DNA of 64,000 nucleotides. Origin: an uncultured Lachnospiraceae bacterium. Lineage in GTDB: Bacteria; Bacillota; Clostridia; Lachnospirales; Lachnospiraceae. A program made the position numbers and the translations under genes. The first letter of the stretch is position 1. Each line of letters begins with the position of its first letter. The stretch covers positions 1 through 64,000 of the forward strand of contig CANOCU010000014.1 in the NCBI GenBank assembly GCA_947564645.1, read 5' to 3'. Below, piece after piece: positions 10,209-19,392 of the stretch. The notes below the pieces were generated by a model. The model had not been told where the DNA came from and did not search any database. It saw only the letters and a program-made list of their open reading frames with translations.

Positions 10209-11040
10209 GCCATCCAAACAGAAATTTATATACCGGTCCAAAATATCGGTTGATATGGGCTCCGATCATCAGGATATACATCAGCAGATAAAACCACAGC
10301 ATCATAATGACTACGGTAGTCAATCCCCCATATGTACCGAAGCCATTAAAATGGTCCACATAAACTGAAAAAGCATAGGAGGCAGTACCCCACATAATGG
10401 CAGAAAACGCTGCACCCGGAATCTGTCCTTTAAACCTCAGCTTATGACTTGGCACATAGGCATAGATCAGCGAAAAGATGATCGTAAGCACCACCCAGGA
10501 AAACAGGAAGCGAAACCGCATGACAAAATGCACCAGAATATGTAACGGCGGGATGTCTGCCAGCAGAAGGTCTACGATCACATTGCCAAATACCATGACG
10601 ATCAGCGCCAGGATCGTCGCCACCAGAATGATCACCGTATAGATGCAGGCGATAAACCGCAATACGAAATAGTTACGCCGCTCCTCAAAATCATTCACCG
10701 CATTCAATCCGCGAATCAACGCGAGCATCGCCTTGGAAGCGGACCAGATCGTTACAATGGCAAAGATCGTGATCGTGCCCGCGGACCTTGCATACACATC
10801 AGAGATCACACCGACGACCAGTACATCCATGGCATCCGGCGTAAATCTCGTTATAGCGGTGATCAGGTTGCCCTCTGTCACTCTCGTATAAGGAAGAATA
10901 GCACATAACGCCATCAGCAGCGGGATCATGGACAAAAACAGAAAGAAGGAAGTGCTTGCCGCGAACGCGCTGATATTCTTCCTTGTCATCTGCCAGTTGA
11001 AATCACGCATTATGTAATAAAGCCTGTAGATCGTCTTCAT
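10183..11040 (-). CDS. YihY/BrkB family membrane protein
   Basis: A 285-residue polytopic membrane protein with about six hydrophobic helices. Family features are the N-terminal block ISAFAASTSFFLFLSMIPLL, the WSASKAMLALIRGLNAVNDFEERRN segment after helix 2, and the C-terminal FGTYGGLTTVVIMMLWFYLL helix. The family was once labelled ribonuclease BN in error; its real role is unsettled (possibly transport). The start follows an AGGTGAGC-type site. It lies upstream of pheST, whose promoter is embedded in its 3' end, so readthrough from this gene also meets the T-box terminator. Confidence 0.9.
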   Translation of the reverse strand: MKTIYRLYYIMRDFNWQMTRKNISAFAASTSFFLFLSMIPLLMALCAILPYTRVTEGNLITAITRFTPDAMDVLVVGVISDVYARSAGTITIFAIVTIWSASKAMLALIRGLNAVNDFEERRNYFVLRFIACIYTVIILVATILALIVMVFGNVIVDLLLADIPPLHILVHFVMRFRFLFSWVVLTIIFSLIYAYVPSHKLRFKGQIPGAAFSAIMWGTASYAFSVYVDHFNGFGTYGGLTTVVIMMLWFYLLMYILMIGAHINRYFGPVYKFLFGWLDKSSKRH

Positions 11041-11099
11041 AGCTCACCTTTTATGATTATTTATTGGCAGCCCACACCTTATTTCTCTGCTGTGCAGCT

Positions 11100-13328
11100 C
11101 TATTCCAGAGCCCCAATTTCACAACCCGGAAAGAAAAACTCCAGGATCGTGCGGTAAGATGCACCGTCTTCTCCGAGCGCCCGGGCTCCGTTTTGGGACA
11201 TTCCTACCCCGTGTCCGTAACCGCCGCCAATCAACGTATATCCTATCACACTTCCTTCCTTTTTTCCAGTTTCCAGTATAAAAAATCCACTGGGAAGTAA
11301 TGTCTTTGGCGTGGTTATGCTGTCATCCTGTCTTACCACTTCGCTCACGCCGTCACACAAAATACTGCGGATATTGTATTCTGATAAGATCTTGTAAGTT
11401 CCCTCCTCTGCCTCGATCAACAGTTCTTCCGCCACACCGCCGGCGCCCCGTTTACTAATGGAAATATCCCATATCTTCCCTGTCTTTTCGATCGGCTCAG
11501 ATACAAAATAATCCCCCTCCGCTTTCGTCAGTACCGATTCCGGCTTAGCCTGATAGCGTGACTGTATGCGCTTAACCAGAGCCTCTTCGTCCAGTTCCTC
11601 CACTGAATAACGCCAGCGGTACCAGGGCTCATCTCTTTCCAGATCCGTCTCTCCTTTCGAAGTGATGAAGCGCTGAAACGTTTCCTCTTCCCGCAGATCG
11701 TCAGGGGATTCATTCGCATCGGCATCATCGGATTTTTTCAAAAGCACAGCCTGCAGATAAGAAATGTCCGCTGCATCGGCCGACTGCCAGACTTTAGCAT
11801 CCGTACCGGCGCCACAGGAAGTAGAATAATAGTAATTCTGTGCGGGCTCTCCTTCATAGCTCAACAATACACCGTCTGTCTCCTTGACTGCCGTCGTGCT
11901 TGCAGCATTTTCACTGCTGTTATGATAGACCTGATAACTTGTCGTATCATCTACATGTGCTCCCAGCTCAGGCAAACCCGCATACAGAATATGCCGGTAA
12001 GCATAAGTTCTGGCACAGACCGCCTGCGCCTTTAGCGCTTCCAGCGGATAAGATGCCGGCATTTCACTGGGTACCACCGCATACAGATATTCTTCCAACG
12101 GCAGTTCATTGATCAGGATCATCCCTTCCGCAGTGCGGCAGCATTCTATGGTCCCGCGGTAAGCAGCATCCTCCTTCCCGCCCCCTTCCATGGACAGGAT
12201 CACCTTATCTGTAAAAGCCGCGCATTGATATCGCCTGCGCTCCCCGATTTCCATATCATCCGCCTGGATCCGGATCGTTTCTCCGTCTGCCGTCAGTTCC
12301 ACCTTATCGTGATAGCAGCTGTCCTTTGCCGTATTTTTCAGCAAAACGCGTATTCTGTCCGCTGCCTCTCTCTCACAGATCAGCGCCGCACATACCTGTC
12401 CTTTATGAATTACAAAATCCGTGTCGGCATAGCCGATCCTTAAATCCGATTTTCTTTTTGTCTCAAGATTCCCGTAGAGTTTATAGACTTCCATTCCCTC
12501 CGCGATCTGATAGGTACCACATCCCTCAATCTCCAGTTCTTTCTCTGTCACATACAGCAGTTTGCCATATATCTTCTCGTTTTTTTCATTTGCATCGATG
12601 ATCATGCCGTCCCGGAATGTCAGATCGGCAACCCGTTCCCGTTCCACCGGTCTTAGGGCCAAAGCCTGAAAAGAGACCTGATGATAAAAGCATTCCAATA
12701 CGCCTTCCGTGGATTCCATCACCCACACATTATCCAGCCTGTATTCTTCCGGAAGCTCTTTCACCAACGTCAGCAGCTGATCTCCTTTTACATATACCTT
12801 CAGCTGCCGCAGCATATTCTGCTCAAACGCGGCGGAAACATAATGATAGGGATCCTGCTTCCCTCCGGCTGTCGTATAGACCATATGCGTGTCCGGATCG
12901 ACCTGCAGAACAAAAATAACGGTCTCCCAGATGGAAGATTCAGGATCAAGATGTGCCAACATCAGCTTGTAGGCTGCATACCAGTCCTCCTTCAGCATCG
13001 GCTGGTCTTCTTCGTACCGGTCTTCATAGGAAGGCAGTTCCATTTCTTCTTTGCTTAAGCTGTCCCGGATTTCTATGTATTGTCCATAAGTCAGATAGTC
13101 CGTTCCCGGCTGCTCCACCGGATTTTCTTCCGTCTCCTGCCCGTTGCTGTATTCTTCTAAAAAATTAAGATCCTGTGCCGAAAGATTTAATGCCTGCAAT
13201 AAGATCGCAGCATCTTCCACGGTGATTTTCTCCCCTTCCGGCGGCCGGCTGACACGCTCCTTCCTTCCAAGCCAAATACAGATCAGAAACAGGAGTCCGA
13301 AAAAGATCAGCGCCAGCTTTGTGAGCAT
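11100..13328 (-). CDS. SpoIID/LytB-domain protein, membrane-anchored
   Basis: A 742-residue protein with one N-terminal hydrophobic helix (about 3-17, LALIFFGLLFLICIW) and a large extracytoplasmic part. The first ~390 residues match nothing I recognise; the C-terminal half is a SpoIID/LytB domain: LPLEEYLYAVVPSEMPASYP, LKAQAVCARTYA and the C-terminal GGGYGHGVGMSQNGA. SpoIID proper is a lytic transglycosylase that cleaves stem-peptide-free glycan during engulfment. At twice SpoIID length this is a relative, possibly another cell-wall amidase enhancer or transglycosylase. It is separated from alaS by the 6S RNA gene, so it probably has its own promoter downstream of 13414. Confidence 0.85.
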   Translation of the reverse strand: MLTKLALIFFGLLFLICIWLGRKERVSRPPEGEKITVEDAAILLQALNLSAQDLNFLEEYSNGQETEENPVEQPGTDYLTYGQYIEIRDSLSKEEMELPSYEDRYEEDQPMLKEDWYAAYKLMLAHLDPESSIWETVIFVLQVDPDTHMVYTTAGGKQDPYHYVSAAFEQNMLRQLKVYVKGDQLLTLVKELPEEYRLDNVWVMESTEGVLECFYHQVSFQALALRPVERERVADLTFRDGMIIDANEKNEKIYGKLLYVTEKELEIEGCGTYQIAEGMEVYKLYGNLETKRKSDLRIGYADTDFVIHKGQVCAALICEREAADRIRVLLKNTAKDSCYHDKVELTADGETIRIQADDMEIGERRRYQCAAFTDKVILSMEGGGKEDAAYRGTIECCRTAEGMILINELPLEEYLYAVVPSEMPASYPLEALKAQAVCARTYAYRHILYAGLPELGAHVDDTTSYQVYHNSSENAASTTAVKETDGVLLSYEGEPAQNYYYSTSCGAGTDAKVWQSADAADISYLQAVLLKKSDDADANESPDDLREEETFQRFITSKGETDLERDEPWYRWRYSVEELDEEALVKRIQSRYQAKPESVLTKAEGDYFVSEPIEKTGKIWDISISKRGAGGVAEELLIEAEEGTYKILSEYNIRSILCDGVSEVVRQDDSITTPKTLLPSGFFILETGKKEGSVIGYTLIGGGYGHGVGMSQNGARALGEDGASYRTILEFFFPGCEIGALE

Positions 13329-13413
13329 TCTTGTGTCATACTTGATTCCGTTCCCGATAACGCATCCCCGCCCTCTCCATTTTACTCTTGCCCGCTTCTT
13401 TTTGTGCCGCTTA

Positions 13414-13446
13414 CAGCAAAAGCAGCCGCATAAAGCGACTGCCTTT
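13414..13446 (-). terminator. Rho-independent terminator of the 6S RNA transcript
   Basis: Minus-strand hairpin GCAGTCGC / GCGGCTGC (13422-13442, one G-U pair) followed by TTTTGCTG, beginning about 15 bases after the predicted 3' end of the 6S RNA. Confidence 0.7.
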
Positions 13447-13458
13447 TCTCTTCTGTAT

Positions 13459-13644
13459 CCCCCGAAATGCCGAATCTTGTATTTTGACTCCTAGCAATGC
13501 TAGGTGGGTAACCGCAACCATACTTCTGTCTTCCACTGCATAAGGCCTTAAAGCCGGAGGCCTGACATCTATATGGCAATATAAGAATCCCGTTTAAAGT
13601 ATCTGTAGGTTCAAAATAACAAGACTTTCTCGAACATTTCAGGT
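13459..13644 (-). ncRNA. ssrS: 6S RNA
   Basis: About 185 nt between alaS and the SpoIID-like gene. The ends pair: CCTGAAATG at 13635-13643 with CATTTCGGG, and AGTCTTG with CAAGATT just inside, giving the long closing stem of 6S RNA. The interior has the typical clostridial arrangement: a purine-rich open strand around GAACCTACAG, a GC-rich hairpin (AGGCCTCCGGCTTTAAGGCCT) and GGTTACCCACCTAGCATTGCTAGG before the closing stem. 6S RNA mimics an open promoter and sequesters sigma-A RNA polymerase in stationary phase. Own promoter and terminator are present. Identification is by structure and remembered sequence, not by covariance model. Confidence 0.85.
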
Positions 13645-13651
13645 TATTTCT

Positions 13652-13680
13652 ATTATATCCGAGATAGTGACATATTACAA
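13652..13680 (-). promoter_or_regulatory. Sigma-A promoter of 6S RNA
   Basis: Perfect -10 TATAAT (13652-13657) and -35 TTGTAA (13675-13680) with a 17-base spacer, placing the start at about 13645, which is where the folded RNA begins. Confidence 0.8.
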
Positions 13681-13705
13681 CCAGATTTTATTGTTTTTAC
13701 TCTTT

Positions 13706-16345
13706 TTACGCGATCTGGCCTTCCAGTACCTTAACACTCTCCGCGATCGCCGCATCGATTCCGGCCGGATTCTTACCGCCGGCCTGGGCCATGTTCGGAC
13801 GGCCGCCGCCGCCACCGCCTACAAGCGCTGCAATCCCCTTGATCAGATTCCCCGCATGGGCGCCCCTGTCCATGGCTCCCTGGGTCGCCATGGCGATCAT
13901 GTTCACCTTGCCGTCCTTGTCGGAGATCAGCACCACGACACCGTCGCCCAGCTTCTCCTTCAACTGGTCGCCCAGCTCCCGCAGGCCGTTCATATCCACC
14001 CCGGCAACCTTAGAGGCCAGCAACTTTACGCTCTTCACTTCCTGTACCTGATCCATGACATCGCCCAGCGCATCCTTGGCCGCCTTACTCTTTAACGCCT
14101 CGTTCTCGCTCTGCAGCGCTTTCATCTCCGCCATCAGGTGTTCGCACCGCTCCACCAGGCTTGCCGGGGAAGTCTTAAGCGCCCTGGCCGCCTCATGCAG
14201 CTGTTCCTCCAGCTTCTGATAATAAGCCGTCACGTTACTGCCCGTCACCGCCTCGATCCTGCGCACGCCTGCCGCCACGCCGGACTCCGACAATATCTTA
14301 AAGGAGCCGATCATACCGGTCGCTTTCACATGAGTGCCGCCGCACAGCTCCTTGGAGAACTCTCCCATCTGCACCACTCTTACCGTCTCGCCGTATTTCT
14401 CACCAAAGAGTGCCATCGCGCCGGACTGCTTCGCCTCCTCGATGGTCATCACCTTCGTCTCCACGGCCAGATTCTCCGCGATCTTCTCATTGACGATCTG
14501 CTCCACGCGTCTGATCTCCTCCGCCGTCATCGCCGCAGAGTGGGAGAAGTCGAAACGGGTCCGCTCTCCGTCCTGATAGGAACCGGCCTGCTCCACATGG
14601 CTGCCCAGCACCTCTCTGAGCGCCTTCTGTAACAGATGCGTCGCGCTGTGGTTCTTACAGGTGCTGTTCCTTCTCGTGCTGTCCACCGACAGGGTTACGG
14701 TATCGCCCACCTTGAGCATACCCTTCGTCACCCTGCCCACATGGCCCACCTTGCCGCCCAGGAGCTTCACGGTATTCTCCACCTGAAACGCACCGTCCGC
14801 CGTGGTAATCGTTCCCAGATCTCCTTCCTGACCGCCCATGGTGGCATAGAAGGGCGTCTGCTCCACGATCACCGTACCCACTTCGCCATCCGTCAGCGCT
14901 TCCACCAGTTCCGTCTCCGTGGTCAGTACCGTCACCTTCGAGTCAAAAGTCAGATTGTCATATCCCACAAACTCTGTCGTGACGGCCGGATCGATGGACT
15001 CATAGACCGTCACATCCGCGCCCATATAGTTGGTCGTCTTGCGGGCTTTGCGGGCCTTGTTCTTCTGCTCCTGCATACAGGTCTGGAAGCCCTCTTCCTC
15101 TACCGTAAAGCCCTTTTCCTCCAGGATCTCCTTCGTCAGGTCAAGCGGGAATCCGTAAGTATCATATAATTTAAATGCCTCGGCGCCGCCCAGTTCTTTC
15201 CTGCCGGAAGCCGCCGCCGCATCCGTCATCTCATTTAAGATGCTGAGCCCCTGGTCGATGGTCTTATTGAACTTATTCTCCTCCTGCGTCAGCACGTTAA
15301 AGATAAAGTCCTTCTTCTCCTCCAGTTCCGGATACCCGTCCCTGGATCCTTCGATGACCGTTCCGGCCAGATCGGACAGGAACGTGCCCCGGATCCCCAG
15401 CTTCCTTCCCTGTCTTGCCGCCCGGCGGATGATCCGGCGCAGCACATAGCCGCGGCCCTCGTTGGAAGGCATGATGCCGTCGGAGATCATAAAGGTCGCC
15501 GAACGGATATGGTCTGTGATAATGCGGATCGAAACATCCGTCTCATAGTCCTTCTTATATTCCACACCGGCGATCTCGCACACCCTCGTGCGCAGCGCCA
15601 GCACCGTGTCCACATCAAAGATGGAATCCACGTCCTGTACCGCGGACGCCAGCCGTTCCAGTCCCATGCCGGTGTCGATGTTCTTCTGCACAAGTTCCGT
15701 GTAATTGCCCTTGCCGTCATTGTCGAACTGGGTAAACACGTTGTTCCAGATCTCCATGTAGCGGTCGCAGTCGCAGCCTACCGTACAGCCCGGCTTGCCG
15801 CAGCCGTATTTCTCCCCGCGGTCATAATAGATCTCCGAACAGGGGCCGCAGGGGCCGGAACCATGCTCCCAGAAGTTATCCTCCTTGCCGAAACGGAAGA
15901 TTCTCTCTGCCGGGATGCCGATCTCCTGATTCCAGATCCCGAAGGCTTCCTCGTCATTCTCATAGATGGAAGGATAGAGTCTGTCCGCATCCAGTCCCAC
16001 CACCTCTGTAAGGAACTCCCAGCTCCACGCAATGGCCTCATGCTTAAAGTAATCCCCGAAGGAGAAATTTCCCAACATCTCAAAAAAGGTGCCGTGTCTT
16101 GCCGTTTTCCCCACATTCTCCAGGTCACCTGTACGGATACATTTCTGGCAGGTGGTGACGCGTCTTCTGGGCGGGATCTCCTGTCCCGTAAAATAAGGCT
16201 TAAGCGGCGCCATACCGGAATTGATCAGCAACAGGCTGTTGTCATTGTGCGGCACCAGCGAAAAACTTTTCATCTTCAGATGTTCCTTGCTCTCGAAAAA
16301 TTCCAGGAACATTCTTCGTAAATCATTCACACCATATGGTTTCAT
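13706..16345 (-). CDS. alaS: Alanyl-tRNA synthetase
   Basis: Charges tRNA-Ala; 879 residues, normal length. The N-terminal class II catalytic core carries GTFFEMLGNFSFGDYFK and GMGLERLASAVQ. The editing domain has the zinc-site histidines HSATHLL and the later CGGTHVKATG block. The C-terminal DHHA1-type domain ends with the glycine run GGGGGGRPNMAQAGG. The start AUG follows AGAAGGAG. It begins 14 bases after glyS, so both are one transcript; the 6S RNA lies immediately downstream with its own promoter. Confidence 0.97.
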   Translation of the reverse strand: MKPYGVNDLRRMFLEFFESKEHLKMKSFSLVPHNDNSLLLINSGMAPLKPYFTGQEIPPRRRVTTCQKCIRTGDLENVGKTARHGTFFEMLGNFSFGDYFKHEAIAWSWEFLTEVVGLDADRLYPSIYENDEEAFGIWNQEIGIPAERIFRFGKEDNFWEHGSGPCGPCSEIYYDRGEKYGCGKPGCTVGCDCDRYMEIWNNVFTQFDNDGKGNYTELVQKNIDTGMGLERLASAVQDVDSIFDVDTVLALRTRVCEIAGVEYKKDYETDVSIRIITDHIRSATFMISDGIMPSNEGRGYVLRRIIRRAARQGRKLGIRGTFLSDLAGTVIEGSRDGYPELEEKKDFIFNVLTQEENKFNKTIDQGLSILNEMTDAAAASGRKELGGAEAFKLYDTYGFPLDLTKEILEEKGFTVEEEGFQTCMQEQKNKARKARKTTNYMGADVTVYESIDPAVTTEFVGYDNLTFDSKVTVLTTETELVEALTDGEVGTVIVEQTPFYATMGGQEGDLGTITTADGAFQVENTVKLLGGKVGHVGRVTKGMLKVGDTVTLSVDSTRRNSTCKNHSATHLLQKALREVLGSHVEQAGSYQDGERTRFDFSHSAAMTAEEIRRVEQIVNEKIAENLAVETKVMTIEEAKQSGAMALFGEKYGETVRVVQMGEFSKELCGGTHVKATGMIGSFKILSESGVAAGVRRIEAVTGSNVTAYYQKLEEQLHEAARALKTSPASLVERCEHLMAEMKALQSENEALKSKAAKDALGDVMDQVQEVKSVKLLASKVAGVDMNGLRELGDQLKEKLGDGVVVLISDKDGKVNMIAMATQGAMDRGAHAGNLIKGIAALVGGGGGGRPNMAQAGGKNPAGIDAAIAESVKVLEGQIA

Positions 16346-16359
16346 CGCAGTTCTCCTTC

Positions 16360-17748
16360 TTAAAACGTAAACTTATCTGCAAAGTACGCATCTAACTGGT
16401 CGATCGCCACACGCTCCTGCTCCATGGAGTCACGGAAGCGCACGGTCACACAGCCGTCCGTCTCGGACTCGAAATCGTATGTAACGCAGAAAGGCGTCCC
16501 GATCTCGTCCTGACGGCGATATCTCTTGCCGATATTGCCTCTGTCGTCAAACTCGCAGTTATACTTTTTGGAGAGCTGCGCAAAGATCTTCTCCGCACCC
16601 TCGTTCAGCTTCTTGGACAGCGGCAGCACGCCGATCTTCACAGGCGCCAGCGCCGGATGGAAATGCAGCACGGTACGCACGTCTCCCTCACCGATCTCCT
16701 CCTCATCATACGCGCCGCAGAGCACCGCCAGGAAAAGCCGCTCCACGCCTAGCGAAGGCTCAATCACATAAGGGATATATTTCTCGTTCTTCGAATCGTC
16801 GAAATAAGACATATCTTCGCCGGACGTATTCTGATGCTGTGTCAGATCATAATTGGTCCTGTCGGCAATGCCCCACAGCTCGCCCCAGCCGAAGGGGAAC
16901 AGAAACTCGATGTCCGTGGTCGCCTTGGAATAGAAGGAAAGCTCTTCCGGATCGTGATCGCGGACGCGCATCTCTTCTTCCTTCATACCCAGGCTCTTCA
17001 GGAAATCGATACAATACTGCTTCCAATATGCAAACCACTCCAGATCCGTATCCGGCTCACAGAAGAATTCCATCTCCATCTGCTCGAACTCACGCACACG
17101 GAAGATAAAGTTACCGGGCGTAATCTCGTTGCGGAAGGATTTACCGACCTGGCAGATGCCGAAGGGTATCTTCTTGCGGGAAGTCCTCTGCACATTCTTG
17201 AAATTGACGAAGATCCCCTGGGCCGTCTCCGGACGCAGGTACACCGTATTCTTGGCATCCTCCGTCACACCCTGGAAGGTCTTGAACATCAGGTTGAACT
17301 GTCTGATATCCGTAAAATTATGTTTGCCGCAGGTCGGGCAGGGAATGTTATGTTCTTCGATAAAGTCCTTCATCTCCTGCTGGCTCCAGCCATCCACGGA
17401 ACCATCAAGCGTCATGCCCTGCTCCGCTGCATAATCCTCGATGATCTTATCCGCACGGAACCGTTCATGACATTCCCTGCAGTCCATCAGCGGGTCGGAG
17501 AAGCTGCCCAGATGACCGCTTGCCACCCAGGTCTGCGGGTTCATCAGAATCGCACAGTCCACACCCACGTTATAAGGGCTTTCCATCACGAATTTCTGCC
17601 ACCAGGCTTTCTTGATATTGTTCTTAAGCTCCACGCCCAGATTACCGAAGTCCCATGTGTTCGCCAGGCCGCCGTAAATCTCGGAGCCGGGATATACGAA
17701 CCCTCTCGCCTTCGATAACGCCACTATTTTTTCCATTGTCTTTTCCAT
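16360..17748 (-). CDS. glyS: Glycyl-tRNA synthetase, single-chain dimeric type
   Basis: A 462-residue alpha2-type GlyRS, as opposed to the two-subunit GlyQ/GlyS form. Recognisable blocks are [24 protein letters not shown] at the N-terminus (positions ~12-35), the zinc-like CPTCGKHNF region, [14 protein letters not shown] (motif 2 area), [21 protein letters not shown] and [15 protein letters not shown] (motif 3), then an HGTP anticodon-binding domain from ~370. The first ATG is favoured by AAAGGA upstream. No T-box is visible in the 78 bases before it. It lies between the lipoprotein gene and alaS. Confidence 0.96.
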   Translation of the reverse strand: MEKTMEKIVALSKARGFVYPGSEIYGGLANTWDFGNLGVELKNNIKKAWWQKFVMESPYNVGVDCAILMNPQTWVASGHLGSFSDPLMDCRECHERFRADKIIEDYAAEQGMTLDGSVDGWSQQEMKDFIEEHNIPCPTCGKHNFTDIRQFNLMFKTFQGVTEDAKNTVYLRPETAQGIFVNFKNVQRTSRKKIPFGICQVGKSFRNEITPGNFIFRVREFEQMEMEFFCEPDTDLEWFAYWKQYCIDFLKSLGMKEEEMRVRDHDPEELSFYSKATTDIEFLFPFGWGELWGIADRTNYDLTQHQNTSGEDMSYFDDSKNEKYIPYVIEPSLGVERLFLAVLCGAYDEEEIGEGDVRTVLHFHPALAPVKIGVLPLSKKLNEGAEKIFAQLSKKYNCEFDDRGNIGKRYRRQDEIGTPFCVTYDFESETDGCVTVRFRDSMEQERVAIDQLDAYFADKFTF

Positions 17749-17826
17749 CTTTTTACATCCTTTCTATGCTGCACCGCTCACACCGCGGCTTGTTATCTGT
17801 TTTGTCCTAATACTCCAACGTCCCTG

Positions 17827-18465
17827 TCACTCAAAAATGATATAAGACAATTCGCCTTTTATCTCCTCCGTCTCAGAAGACGGATAAGAGATCGTGACTC
17901 CGCTCTTCCCGGCAAAGGATACATCAAGATCACTGTGTGCGCTTTGGTTGATATAAAGCACCTTCCCCCAGGTAGTAACCTGCATTTCTTCCGTCGGCTT
18001 CATGCCAATGATCATAATCTGTTTCTTCTCTGGCTCATCCAGATCACTGATCTCCATCGGCTGTCCCTTAGGAGAAACAAAAGCCACATACCCCAGATTA
18101 TAACCCTGCCTTTCCGCCTCATCCAGCGATCCCACAAATAAGGTCCTGTTGTTGAAAGCGCTATAGTCCTCACCGGATGCATAATCGAAATGTAGCAGTA
18201 CCTTACCGTCCTGCTCATCCACATCTCCCAATACAACGCTTCCCTCGCCGTTAATCGCACAGTATTCTGCCACTCTCTCCTGCGCCAGTGTGACGAGCCC
18301 GTCTTTCTCGTAATAGCTCTGCTCAAACTGTCCTACGATCTGGTGGCTGACCTTCCCCTCTTTATCAATGGAAAGAGAACTCACATCCGGGGTTTTGCCC
18401 TGACCGCAACCGGCAAGAATGGCGGTCACTGCCAATATCAGCATACCGGTCTTTTTTCTACGCAT
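17827..18465 (-). CDS. Putative lipoprotein of unknown function
   Basis: A 212-residue secreted protein. A basic N-terminus and hydrophobic stretch end in the lipobox LAGC (Cys20), predicting lipid attachment to the outer face of the membrane. The mature part is rich in acidic residues and beta-strand-like; no domain is recognised. It sits between recO and glyS on the same strand, with gaps of about 76-78 bases, and probably travels with the block by position only. Confidence 0.7.
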   Translation of the reverse strand: MRRKKTGMLILAVTAILAGCGQGKTPDVSSLSIDKEGKVSHQIVGQFEQSYYEKDGLVTLAQERVAEYCAINGEGSVVLGDVDEQDGKVLLHFDYASGEDYSAFNNRTLFVGSLDEAERQGYNLGYVAFVSPKGQPMEISDLDEPEKKQIMIIGMKPTEEMQVTTWGKVLYINQSAHSDLDVSFAGKSGVTISYPSSETEEIKGELSYIIFE

Positions 18466-18541
18466 ACTCTACCTCCCACATACTGCCTGATTACCATTTC
18501 ACTGCCTTTGGCGGCTCACAGTAACACTGCCTTACATTATA

Positions 18542-19189
18542 TTAAAGATTATCCACAATTTCAAGACTTTTAAACGTCCTGTCAAGATATCGCCTCCGAT
18601 AATCATCCGCGATCGCCCGAAGCTCTGTCAGCACGTTCTCCGTTACCGTAAATGTATACAGCTTTTCAATGCTCGAATCCATGATGTACGACACCGCATA
18701 AACCGTGGAGCTGTCCCACACGCCCTCCGCCGGCATCCCCGGAAATTCACCGTTGACCACCATCGCCTTCATCTCGAACACGCAGCGGATCAGCCTGTTG
18801 GGAATCCCCTTATGTAACACGGCCCGCAGCGACTGGTACAAAAGCTTCAACATCTCCCTCTCGTCGTTGTTCTCTCTCGTGTAATAATCCGCAACCTCCA
18901 GAAAGTACATGCCGTAGTAAGCCCCTTCGAAGTCTTCCCGCAGTCCCTCGAAGTAATTGCTGATCGAAGCGTCTGTCAGCGTGTAGGAGCTTCTGCCCGC
19001 ATACAGCTTAAACTCACCGAAGGAGAAAGGATTGGTCGCCGCCAGAAGCCTGCTGTTGGGCTTGCGGGCCCCTCTGGCAAAAGCGGATATCTTTCCTTTC
19101 TCCTTCGTCAGTATCACTACTCTTCTGTCATATTCCCCTATCGGCTCAGCCTTTAAAACCATTCCCGTAATCTGTGTATATTCCTGCAT
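18542..19189 (-). CDS. recO: DNA repair protein RecO, short form
   Basis: Mediates loading and annealing by RecA with RecR/RecF in recombinational repair. N-terminal OB fold: GMVLKAEPIGEYDRRVVILTKEKGKISAFARGARKPNSRL (residues 9-48), followed by the helical RecO domain (LREDFEGAYYGMYFLEVADYYT). At 215 residues it is shorter than the usual 240-260 and has no C-x-x-C pairs; the only cysteine lies in RLIRCVFEM, so the zinc finger commonly found in RecO is missing. It overlaps yqzL by 44 bases and follows era, the conserved Firmicute order. Confidence 0.9.
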   Translation of the reverse strand: MQEYTQITGMVLKAEPIGEYDRRVVILTKEKGKISAFARGARKPNSRLLAATNPFSFGEFKLYAGRSSYTLTDASISNYFEGLREDFEGAYYGMYFLEVADYYTRENNDEREMLKLLYQSLRAVLHKGIPNRLIRCVFEMKAMVVNGEFPGMPAEGVWDSSTVYAVSYIMDSSIEKLYTFTVTENVLTELRAIADDYRRRYLDRTFKSLEIVDNL

Positions 19190-19322
19190 GAGAATGTTCT
19201 CCTGCCCTTTCCTTCCCCTCGCATTTCTCTATTCTTTCATCCTGCACCGCATTTCTATATGCCAGAAAATCATCGATCCTGCCTGTTATCATAAACTTAT
19301 CCCAGTAATTTATCTCTTTCAT
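19146..19322 (-). CDS. yqzL: YqzL-family small protein
   Basis: A 58-residue ORF starting at ATG 19320-19322 and ending with TGA at 19146-19148. The product begins MKEINYWDKFMITGRIDDFL, which matches the W-x-x-F-x-x-T-G-x-I-D-x-(Y/F)-L pattern of YqzL, the small protein found between era and recO in Bacillus and clostridia. A purine-rich AGGGGG site lies about 6 bases before the ATG. The last 44 bases overlap the recO start in another frame, so translation of the two is probably coupled. Function is unknown. The Cys-containing tail (ERIEKCEGKERAGEH) is longer than in Bacillus. Confidence 0.8.
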   Translation of the reverse strand: MKEINYWDKFMITGRIDDFLAYRNAVQDERIEKCEGKERAGEHSHAGIYTDYGNGFKG

Positions 19323-19392
19323 CTTACGCCCCCTGATCCTATGCTGATGTACAATGATAGGGTTCGCAGATTTGCCTTTTTCTATTCTATAT

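Noticed and set aside
13382-13579. 65-codon minus-strand frame
   Set aside because: It overlaps the 6S RNA and its terminator; the protein is not convincing.
17749-17826. T-box leader before glyS
   Set aside because: No TGGTACCGCG-type core or terminator hairpin in the short gap.
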